Below are positions 27,099 through 33,980 of a stretch of DNA of 64,000 bases, piece by piece. The DNA is from Caulobacter sp048541825 (GTDB lineage: Bacteria > Pseudomonadota > Alphaproteobacteria > Caulobacterales > Caulobacteraceae). Within the stretch, counting starts at the first letter, position 1; each line of letters starts with the position of its first letter. The stretch lies in contig NZ_CP183332.1 of assembly GCF_048541825.1 (NCBI RefSeq), forward strand, positions 2,294,001 through 2,358,000, given 5' to 3'. The position numbers were made by a program, and so were the translations under genes. The notes beneath the pieces are model-generated. The model had not been told where the DNA came from. It did not search any database and was given only the letters and a program-made list of their open reading frames with translations.

Positions 27099-28218
27099 TG
27101 GTCTTCCCGTGCAGGCTGGAGGACAGCCCCTCCTCGAAATCAATGAAAATATCCGTCAGTTCGGATGCCTTCACTTTCGAAAGATTTGAATTTCGAGACC
27201 AGTACGTCCAGTAACTGACGACATGCTGTATTGCGCCGATCTCCTCGCCAATATCCATGAATATATCGGGTGCAGAGATCAGGAATTGACGAAAGGCGGC
27301 TGACTGGCCCTCGTTGACGAGCAAGCCATAGGCGTCATCGTATCGAAGGATGACATTTCGAATGCGTTCAATGGACGTGCGAATGGCGCCTTCGATGCGC
27401 AATTTCGCCTCGGCGATATAGGCGTCGCTGGCCGCATCGCGTCGCCCGAGGGGCGCAATCGCCTTGATCTCTCTGAGAACAGATCCCAGGCTTGGATAGG
27501 TGTCGTGCAAAACCCACTTGTAGTAAAGAAGACCTCTCCAACAGAATATGCCGTCCTGATATTCTTTTTCGCTAAGTCGAAGAAGCTTTTTCAGAGGCTC
27601 AAAGCTTTTGTCAGGGCTCGACGATAGCAATTTCTCTGCCAGTCGGTCTGCTGAGTTGACAACCGCCGTGGCCTCATCGCCGCCACCGGTCATGCGCACG
27701 AGGCCCACCAACTGCTGACTGACATAGCTGTGCATTTTCCCGACGTCGGCGTCTGAAATGCAGAAGTAGTCTCGCGAAGGCTCAATACCGCTTCTGCGAA
27801 GGTGCTCGCGCAGCAGAAAAGGATCCAGCGAAGGCAGTTCATCGATCAGATCAAGCACCTTGCGGTCCGATCTACCGAATTTGACGTCATCTCCGAACAT
27901 GTCCTCCGAGACTGCATCAAAATTTTTCTGCCCGACGAATAGACAATGAGCGCCAAAGCGAAAATCATCAACGTCGAAAGGTACGAGAATCTTCGTCGCA
28001 TTAAATCGCGGCTCTTCAAAAATATCGACTTCGTGCGGACGAACCCGATGCTTAATAATAACAGAGCTCTCTAGTATCTTGTTGCGAAACAGGCGGGATT
28101 TATCACTGGCAATCAACCCAGATCGGCTTCGACTGATTTTGGCAAGATTCAAAATCCGCGTTGTCGAAGCGGTTTTCTGAATGTGCGTCAGTCGTCTGAC
28201 CGTTCTGTCTCTTTCCAT
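27085..28218 (-). CDS. hypothetical protein, paralogue A of the flaG-flanking pair
   Basis: A 377-residue soluble protein of unknown function, clearly homologous over its whole length to the 378-residue product of 29147-30283. Shared blocks: RDRTVRRLTH at the start, ATKILVPFDVDDFRFGAHCL, LPSLDPFLLREHLRRSGIEP, FCISDADV, DGIFCWRGLLYYKWVL, and GAIQHVVSYWTYW near the end. No signal peptide, membrane segment or catalytic motif is recognised; it is largely helical. Its codons are less GC-biased than those of copy B, suggesting separate histories. It overlaps the EAL gene by 14 bases and is divergent from the FlaG-like gene. Confidence 0.7.
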   Translation of the reverse strand: MERDRTVRRLTHIQKTASTTRILNLAKISRSRSGLIASDKSRLFRNKILESSVIIKHRVRPHEVDIFEEPRFNATKILVPFDVDDFRFGAHCLFVGQKNFDAVSEDMFGDDVKFGRSDRKVLDLIDELPSLDPFLLREHLRRSGIEPSRDYFCISDADVGKMHSYVSQQLVGLVRMTGGGDEATAVVNSADRLAEKLLSSSPDKSFEPLKKLLRLSEKEYQDGIFCWRGLLYYKWVLHDTYPSLGSVLREIKAIAPLGRRDAASDAYIAEAKLRIEGAIRTSIERIRNVILRYDDAYGLLVNEGQSAAFRQFLISAPDIFMDIGEEIGAIQHVVSYWTYWSRNSNLSKVKASELTDIFIDFEEGLSSSLHGKTNAWS

Positions 28219-28578
28219 GCGACGACCCCCAAAAACTGGAGTTATCGACTAGTTGGAATAGTGTTACCGTAAAGCTTACAAAATAGACGAGCCCCGTAAT
28301 CTTGCCATTCTTAACAGAAGCATTGTATCCATAATGAGTAATATGAGTCGGTCGCACCGGTTGATGGTTTCGCGAGTTAACAAAAGGTAAATTACCTATT
28401 GATTGGGGATCGAAGTCTCAAAATGGCAGACCTTCGGGCGGCGCTTTACTCAGAATAGGTACAAAACCAATTGAGAAGCGTGCGGCTGGCGATTAACCCC
28501 TTAAGCATGCCGCCACACAGGCTGCACATTGGAAACGGGGTGCGAATAGCCCCGAATGTTATCGAGAGGGGGTTTCTG
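28219..28578. other. AT-rich divergent promoter region
   Basis: 360 bases between paralogue A (minus) and the FlaG-like gene (plus), among the most AT-rich DNA in the window. It must carry both promoters. I looked for a sigma-54 GG-N10-GC element, as flagellar class III/IV genes would have, and did not find a convincing one. Confidence 0.45.
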
Positions 28579-28896
28579 ATGTCGATACCGCTTCAAGCCG
28601 GCGCGGTTATTGACTGGAGCGGCAATGCCGCTGTCAGGCGAGCGATGTCCGTGGTCGAGGTCAATGCCAAGGTTGCCCAGGCAACGACGGCGCCGGACGG
28701 CAAGGCTTTGGCACATGCCGACGGCCAGAATCAAAGGCTGGTGATTGAACAGGACAAACCGACCGGTTCCTTCGTCTACAAAACCGTTGACCGGCTCAAT
28801 GGGGACGTTCTGTTTCAGTATCCTTCCGATGAACTTCTCCGGCTCAGAAACAACCCCGCCTACGTTTCCGGAGCGGTGTTTTCCAAAAGCGCATAG
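28579..28896 (+). CDS. FlaG-like protein
   Basis: A 105-residue protein. I chose the ATG at 28579 because GAGAGGGGGT precedes it. The last 45 residues, with GSFVYKTVDRLNGDVLFQYP then SDELLRLRNN, have the FlaG/YvyC form: a beta-hairpin ending in an acidic-Leu helix (typical FVYKxVDxxTGEVxxQxP). FlaG proteins influence flagellar filament length in several bacteria. The N-terminal 60 residues are low in complexity and not conserved. It stands between two genes of an unknown paralogous family, which suggests they share a role around flagellin. The family call rests on motif resemblance only. Confidence 0.6.
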   Translation: MSIPLQAGAVIDWSGNAAVRRAMSVVEVNAKVAQATTAPDGKALAHADGQNQRLVIEQDKPTGSFVYKTVDRLNGDVLFQYPSDELLRLRNNPAYVSGAVFSKSA

Positions 28897-29146
28897 ACCG
28901 CCTCGCCGTCCGGCCGGACCCGTCACGAACGGCGCCTGAGGTCTGGCGAATCTCTCCCTCTGGCCTTGGAGATCCGGGCGCTGCGGCAACCATCGCGCGC
29001 CCGTGACCTGCGACTGCACTGGCCCGCTGGCTTCGCGAGGGCGAGCGCTGTGGGCCGTATGCTCTTCCGGGGCTTTACCTCGGCGGCTCAAAGGCCAGCC
29101 GTCATCGGGGTCATTCTTATGATCTTCTCCAGCCTGGATACGCCTT

Positions 29147-30283
29147 TTGGATAATGACAGGTCGATTAGACGACTGACGAATCTTTCCAGGACCTCATCG
29201 ACGGCGCGCGTTTTGAACCTGTACGACGTGCATCGGCGACATTGTGGCGTACCCGCCTTCGAAAAGGCGCCGTTGTTCAAAAATCGCGTTCTGAACCGGG
29301 CAATTATTCTCAAGCACAAGCTGAGGGGCAATGAGCTTGAGATGTTTGACTCGCACGTCGGGTCGGCGACAAAAGTTCTTTTGCCCATCGACGCTGGCGA
29401 CCTCAGAGCCGGGGCCCACTTCTTCTTCGTTGGCCAGAAAGATTTCGAGGCGGTGACCGAGGAAGCCTTTGGCGCCGATCTGCGGCCGGGCGCTCGCGAC
29501 CGGAACGTTCTGGACCAGATTGACCAGCTGCCGTCCCTCGACCCGTTCCTGCTGCGGGAATATCTCCGGCGCTTCGGAATCGAGCCGGCGCGGGAGTATT
29601 TCAACATCTCCGACGCAGACGTCCTGAACATGCAGAAATTTGTCCAGATGGACATTCAGGCCCTGTCGGCCTTGTCGGGCGGCGATCAGCCCGGAGTGAC
29701 CTCCGGCAAGCTTGTGGACAAGCTGCTCTCGCCGCGTCCTGAGGTCGACTTCGGCCCTCTGCGCGAGGTTCTGAGACTTGAGGACCAGCAATTCCTGGAT
29801 GGCATTTTCGCCTGGCGGGGATTTCTCTACTACAAGTGGGTGCTGAGCGACGTGATGCCGCGCGTTGATCAGACCATCAAGAGCATGGTGTCGGTCACGC
29901 CTCGCGGCGTCCGCGACGCCGAGAGTGCTGCCTATATCCCGCTCGCGCGAGCGCGGATTGTGGCCGCGATCCGCGTTCGCATCCGCGCCGTGCAAGCCAC
30001 GCTGTCCGCGTATGACCGGGCCTTTCACGCCCTGACCAACGATGGGAAACCCGTGGTGTTCCGCGATTTCCTGGTCGAATCGCCCCACCTGTTCATGTCG
30101 CTTGGCCAGCGCCTGGGCGCGCTCCAGCACATTGTCAGTTTCTGGTCCTACCGCTTCCCCCGGTCCAAGCCGATGGCGGTGGGCTACGGTGATCTGATGG
30201 ATATCCTTATGGACTTTGAGGACGGCATCGCACTTGAGGGGCCTCAGGACGACGCTCCAATGATGCAACGCGCGGTCGGCTAA
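29147..30283 (+). CDS. hypothetical protein, paralogue B of the flaG-flanking pair
   Basis: A 378-residue soluble protein homologous end to end with the product of 27085-28218. The start is a TTG at 29147, supported by alignment: DNDRSIRRLTNLSRTSST here against ERDRTVRRLTHIQKTAST in copy A. Conserved blocks include ATKVLLPIDAGDLRAGAHFF, PSLDPFLLREYLRRFGIEP, FNISDADV, DGIFAWRGFLYYKWVLSD and GALQHIVSFWSY. Codon use is strongly GC-biased, as in the host genes. No known domain is seen. It lies 250 bases after the FlaG-like gene on the same strand and may be transcribed with it. Confidence 0.7.
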   Translation: MDNDRSIRRLTNLSRTSSTARVLNLYDVHRRHCGVPAFEKAPLFKNRVLNRAIILKHKLRGNELEMFDSHVGSATKVLLPIDAGDLRAGAHFFFVGQKDFEAVTEEAFGADLRPGARDRNVLDQIDQLPSLDPFLLREYLRRFGIEPAREYFNISDADVLNMQKFVQMDIQALSALSGGDQPGVTSGKLVDKLLSPRPEVDFGPLREVLRLEDQQFLDGIFAWRGFLYYKWVLSDVMPRVDQTIKSMVSVTPRGVRDAESAAYIPLARARIVAAIRVRIRAVQATLSAYDRAFHALTNDGKPVVFRDFLVESPHLFMSLGQRLGALQHIVSFWSYRFPRSKPMAVGYGDLMDILMDFEDGIALEGPQDDAPMMQRAVG

Positions 30284-30378
30284 GGACATGGGCGGAAAAC
30301 AGGGAGCCCTCTAAACGGCGACCCTGAAACCCCTTACAGACAAGATGTTTGGCGCAGGTCGGTCACGAGCCTCGGGAG

Positions 30379-30416
30379 GTCTGAGGTCCGAGGCTTGAGC
30401 CCCTGTAGTGGCGCCA
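30379..30416 (+). pseudogene. degenerate 3' fragment of tRNA-Thr (possible attachment-site remnant)
   Basis: 38 bases match the last 38 nt of tRNA-Thr (22523-22560) at 30 positions without gaps, in the same orientation, ending in a CCA at the same place. They are followed by a hairpin CGGTCCCAAAACC-(CCATAA)-GGTTTGGGACCG (30418-30448) placed like the terminator of the intact gene. The 5' half of the tRNA is absent. It may be an old attR of a tRNA-integrated element or a relic of tRNA duplication. Confidence 0.6.
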
Positions 30417-30499
30417 TCGGTCCCAAAACCCCATAAGGTTTGGGACCGACCGACTTCACTTCCCGCACCTTTTCAGACTGAACGGCTCGCGCGGTCGCC

Positions 30500-31789
30500 C
30501 TAGGGCGCCAGCGTCAGCCGCAGCGCCAGGGCGGCCAGGGTGATCAGCAGGATCGGCGTGGTCAGCACGATCCCGACCTTGAAATAATAGCCCCAGGAAA
30601 TCCTGATCCCCTTGGTGCGCAGCACGTGCAGCCACAGCAGGGTGGCCAGCGAGCCGATCGGGGTGATCTTGGGGCCCAGGTCGCTGCCGATCACATTGGC
30701 GTAGATCATCGCCTCCTTGACCGCGCCGGTCGCGCCGCTGGCGTCGATCGACAGGGCGCCGACCAGGACCGTGGGCATGTTGTTCATCACAGATGACAGC
30801 AGGGCGGTCAGGATGCCGGTGCCGAACGCCGCCCCCCAGACGCCGCCCTGGGCGAAGTAGTTGAGCAGTCCCGCGATCTGGTCGGTGAGGCCCGCATTGC
30901 GCAGGCCATAGACCACCAGATACATGCCCAGCGAGAAGATCACGACCTGCCAGGGCGCGCCCTTGAGCACCTTGCGGGTGCTGATCACATGGCCCCGGCC
31001 CGCGATGACCAGCAGGACCAGCGCGCCGACGGCGGCGGTGGCGCTGACCGGCACGCCCAGCGGCTCCAGAGCGAAGAACCCGATCAGCAACAGGACCAGG
31101 ACCACCCAGCCGGCCTTGAAGGTCGCCGGATCCTTGATCGCCTCGCGCGGCGCCTTCAGCTGGCCGACGTCATAGGTCTTGGGGATATCGCGCCGGAAAT
31201 AGAGCATCAGCGCCGTCAGGGTGGCGGCGATGGCGGCGATGTCGACCGGGATCATCACCGAGGCGTAGCGGCTGAAGCCGATCTTGAAGAAGTCGGCCGA
31301 GACGATGTTGACCAGGTTCGACACCACCAGCGGCAGGCTGGCCATGTCGGCGATGAAACCGGCCGCCATCACGAAGGCCAGGGTCGCCTTGTCCTTGAAA
31401 CCCAGCGCCATCAGCATGGCGATGACGATCGGCGTCAGGATCAGCGCCGCGCCGTCATTGGCGAACAGCGACGAGACCGCCGCGCCCAGCAGCACGATCG
31501 CGGCGAACAGCAGCCGCCCCTTGCCGCCGCCCCAGCGGGCCACATGCAGGGCCGCCCACTCAAAGAAGCCGGCCTCGTCGAGCAGCAGGCTGATCAGGAT
31601 CACCGCGATGAAGGCGCCGGTGGCGTTCCAGACGATGTGCCAGACCGTGATGATGTCGCCGGGGTGGACCACGCCCGTTAGCAGCGCCAGGCCGGCGCCC
31701 AGGGTGGCGCTCCAGCCGATGCTGAGGCCCCGGGGCTGCCAGATGACCAGGGTGATGGTGAGCAGGAAGATCAGCAGGGCGAGGATCAC
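30500..31789 (-). CDS. arsB: arsenical efflux membrane protein ArsB
   Basis: A 429-residue membrane protein, the exact length of E. coli ArsB. I placed the start at the GTG at 31789, which overlaps the arsC stop (GTGA), because the hydrophobic N-terminus ILALLIFLLTITLVIWQP begins there. Landmarks: SSLFANDGAALILTPIVIAM and SVMNNMPTVL (the two Asn-rich re-entrant loops of the Ars/NhaD superfamily) and NVIGSDLGPKITPIGSLATL. It expels arsenite and antimonite using the proton gradient; no arsA ATPase is present. It is the last gene of the arsR operon. Confidence 0.95.
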   Translation of the reverse strand: MILALLIFLLTITLVIWQPRGLSIGWSATLGAGLALLTGVVHPGDIITVWHIVWNATGAFIAVILISLLLDEAGFFEWAALHVARWGGGKGRLLFAAIVLLGAAVSSLFANDGAALILTPIVIAMLMALGFKDKATLAFVMAAGFIADMASLPLVVSNLVNIVSADFFKIGFSRYASVMIPVDIAAIAATLTALMLYFRRDIPKTYDVGQLKAPREAIKDPATFKAGWVVLVLLLIGFFALEPLGVPVSATAAVGALVLLVIAGRGHVISTRKVLKGAPWQVVIFSLGMYLVVYGLRNAGLTDQIAGLLNYFAQGGVWGAAFGTGILTALLSSVMNNMPTVLVGALSIDASGATGAVKEAMIYANVIGSDLGPKITPIGSLATLLWLHVLRTKGIRISWGYYFKVGIVLTTPILLITLAALALRLTLAP

Positions 31790-32199
31790 AGGACGACGAT
31801 CTCGCCGTCTTCCTTGGTGAAGCTGGTCGGCTTGCGGTCCAGCAGATCCAGCACGACTTCGGACGGCCGGCACAGCTTGACGCCCCGGGGCGTGACCACC
31901 AGCGGCCGATTGACCAGAATAGGGTGAGCGACCATCGCGTCGAGGATCTGGTCCTCGGTGGCGCTGTCAGCCAGAAGGCCCAGCTCGGCGGCAGGCGTGC
32001 CCTTTTCGCGCATCAGCTGGCGGAACGTCAGGCCCGCCTCCCCGGCCAGCTCACGCAGCTGGTCATGCGACCAGCCGGCCTTGAGATACTCAACAACCGT
32101 GGGCGTGTAGCCGGCCGCCTGCGCCATCGACACGACGTTGCGCGAGGTGCCGCAGGCGGGGTTGTGAAAGGTCACGATCGGGAAGTCGGTATCGGACAT
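31786..32199 (-). CDS. arsC: arsenate reductase, glutaredoxin-dependent type
   Basis: A 137-residue ArsC of the thioredoxin-fold Spx/ArsC family. The active Cys is C16 in FHNPACGTSRN. The Arg triad that binds the anion is represented by the late HPILVNRPLVVTPRGVKLCRP block. It reduces As(V) to As(III) with glutathione and glutaredoxin, so ArsB can expel it. It overlaps arsB by four bases. Confidence 0.95.
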   Translation of the reverse strand: MSDTDFPIVTFHNPACGTSRNVVSMAQAAGYTPTVVEYLKAGWSHDQLRELAGEAGLTFRQLMREKGTPAAELGLLADSATEDQILDAMVAHPILVNRPLVVTPRGVKLCRPSEVVLDLLDRKPTSFTKEDGEIVVL

Positions 32200-32239
32200 G
32201 GGTCACTCGTCAGGAAAACAGAAAGCGGGGCGACGCCCC

Positions 32240-32776
32240 TCAGGCGGCGGGTTCGTCGGGGGCGAAGGACTTGCCGATCTCGTCGAGCCGGCGCTGCAGC
32301 GACAGCCTGTCGATGGACGCCATGGGCAGGGCGCAGAAGAGCGTGATGCGGCTGTTGAGCTGACGATAGGCCTCGGCGAAGGCCAGGGCGACCTCGGCCT
32401 CGGTTCCCTCGACCGCCGACGGATCGGGGATGCCCCAGTGAGCGCTCATCGGCTGGCCCGGCCAGATCGGACAGACCTCGCCGGCGGCGTTGTCGCAGAC
32501 GGTGAACACGAAATCGAGATCCGGCGCGTCCGGATTGCCGGCCTTGGAGAACTCGTCCCAGGCCTTGGAGCGCAGGTGATCGGTCGGGTGGTTGAGGTGC
32601 TGGAGCAGATGGATGGCGTGCGGGTTGATCCGGCCACTGGGCATCGAGCCGGCCGAATAGGCCTTGAACCGGCCCGCCCCGACGCGGTTCATGATCGACT
32701 CTGCCAGCACCGAGCGCGCCGAGTTGTGGGTGCAGAGAAACAGGACGTGCTTCAGGTTAGACTGTGGATCGGTCAT
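32240..32776 (-). CDS. arsenate reductase, low-Mr phosphatase type
   Basis: A 178-residue protein with a phosphatase P-loop, CTHNSARS (C15, R21), followed by AESIMN and an AYSAGSMPSG block. These fit the ArsC class derived from low-Mr tyrosine phosphatases; members depend on thioredoxin or mycoredoxin. A further Cys pair region (FTVCDNAAGEVCPIWPG) fits resolving cysteines. The operon therefore codes for two unrelated arsenate reductases. It overlaps arsR by four bases. Confidence 0.9.
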   Translation of the reverse strand: MTDPQSNLKHVLFLCTHNSARSVLAESIMNRVGAGRFKAYSAGSMPSGRINPHAIHLLQHLNHPTDHLRSKAWDEFSKAGNPDAPDLDFVFTVCDNAAGEVCPIWPGQPMSAHWGIPDPSAVEGTEAEVALAFAEAYRQLNSRITLFCALPMASIDRLSLQRRLDEIGKSFAPDEPAA

Positions 32777-33144
32777 GCTGTCTCCAATTCGACAAGGCAG
32801 GTTCCATCGCAGTCGGCGGCCCGGGCGAGGATCTCGTTCAAGGGCGCGCAGATCTCGGGATTACCGCCGCAGCAGTCTTCCATCAGGAAGCCCAGCAGAC
32901 CGCTCATCGCCCCGTAGGCGGCCGAATAGATGATCGAGCGGCCCTCGCGGCGCGAAACGATCAGTCCGGCATGGCTGAGCACATTGAGATTGGCCGACAG
33001 AGAATTGGGCAGCATCTCGAGCCGGCGAGCGATCTCGCCGGCCGGAACGCCCTGACCGCCGGCTTTGACAAGCAGGCGGAAAATGGCCAACCGACCTTCG
33101 TGGCCCAGCGCGGAGAGACTTGCGACAGCGGCTTTCGATTCCAT
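32773..33144 (-). CDS. arsR: ArsR family arsenic-responsive repressor
   Basis: A 123-residue winged-helix repressor: LSALGHEGRLAIFRLL, then GVPAGEIARRLEMLPNSLSANLNVLSHAGLI as the DNA-recognition part, and SREGRS-type wing. Possible As(III) thiol ligands are C91, C92 and C99 (EDCCGGNPEIC), plus C112 and C116. These lie near the C-terminus, unlike the alpha3 site of E. coli ArsR, so this is a C-terminal-site type. It represses its own operon and probably arsH through the palindrome at its start codon. Confidence 0.93.
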   Translation of the reverse strand: MESKAAVASLSALGHEGRLAIFRLLVKAGGQGVPAGEIARRLEMLPNSLSANLNVLSHAGLIVSRREGRSIIYSAAYGAMSGLLGFLMEDCCGGNPEICAPLNEILARAADCDGTCLVELETA

Positions 33145-33167
33145 ATTTCCAAGTTAGTAGAAATATG
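33142..33167. promoter_or_regulatory. ArsR operator candidate
   Basis: CATATTTC (33142-33149) and GAAATATG (33160-33167) form a perfect 8-bp inverted repeat with a 10-bp spacer, in the 50-bp gap between divergent arsR and arsH. The left arm includes the arsR start codon, so bound repressor would cover the arsR translation start and lie 28 bp before arsH. Confidence 0.65.
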
Positions 33168-33194
33168 TGACGACGCCAAGACGCTTCGAGGACT

Positions 33195-33950
33195 ATGGAA
33201 ATCATGACCGACCTGCCCGCGCTCCAGCCGCAATTTCTCACGGCGCCGACCCAGGGCCAACTCGAGAGCCGGTCACCCGCGACCCATCCGCCCCGTATCC
33301 TGCTGCTCTACGGGTCGCTGCGCGAGCGCTCGTTCAGCCGGCTGCTGGTCGAGGAGGCGGCGCGCATTCTGCAGATGCTGGGGTGCGAGACAAAAATCTT
33401 CGACCCCCGCGACCTGCCGCTGCCCGACGCCACAGGGCCCGACCACCCGAAGGTCCAGGAGCTGCGGGCCCTGTCCCTGTGGTCCGAGGGGCAGGTGTGG
33501 TGCAGTCCCGAGCGGCATGGCGCGATCACCGGGATCATCAAGGCCCAGATCGACTGGATCCCGCTGGAGATCGGGAGTGTCCGCCCGACCCAGGGCCGGA
33601 CCCTGGCGGTGATGCAGGTCAGCGGCGGTTCGCAGTCGTTCAACGCCGTCAACAGCCTGCGCCTGCTGGGACGCTGGATGCGGATGATCACCATTCCCAA
33701 CCAGTCGTCGGTAGCGATGGCCTTCCAGGAGTTCGACAGCAACGACCGCATGAAGCCGTCGGCCTATTACGACCGCGTTGTGGATGTGATGGAGGAGCTG
33801 GTGAAGTTCACCCTGCTCACCCGCGACCACGCCGACTACCTGGTTGATCGCTACAGCGAGCGCAAAGCCAGCGGCCGCATTGCCGAGCAGGTTGAGCTCG
33901 GCAATGCGGCCATGAGCCATGAGCCGGCGTTGGAAGGCGCAAGCGACTAG
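33195..33950 (+). CDS. arsH: organoarsenical oxidase / NADPH-dependent FMN reductase ArsH
   Basis: A 251-residue flavoprotein. The FMN phosphate loop is LLYGSLRERSFSR; further landmarks are QVWCSPERHGAITGIIKAQIDWIPLE and VMQVSGGSQSFN. ArsH oxidises trivalent organoarsenicals and has NADPH:FMN reductase activity. The ATG at 33195 has GAGG five bases upstream; an ATG three codons later is the alternative. It is transcribed divergently from arsR across a shared operator and converges on czcA. Confidence 0.95.
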   Translation: MEIMTDLPALQPQFLTAPTQGQLESRSPATHPPRILLLYGSLRERSFSRLLVEEAARILQMLGCETKIFDPRDLPLPDATGPDHPKVQELRALSLWSEGQVWCSPERHGAITGIIKAQIDWIPLEIGSVRPTQGRTLAVMQVSGGSQSFNAVNSLRLLGRWMRMITIPNQSSVAMAFQEFDSNDRMKPSAYYDRVVDVMEELVKFTLLTRDHADYLVDRYSERKASGRIAEQVELGNAAMSHEPALEGASD

Positions 33951-33980
33951 GCCCGCTGCGCCTCCCCCACCGACCAGCCC

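Noticed and set aside
28440..28578. Sigma-54 promoter for the FlaG-like gene
   Set aside because: TGGC-like bases occur, but no GG-N10-GC spacing is met.
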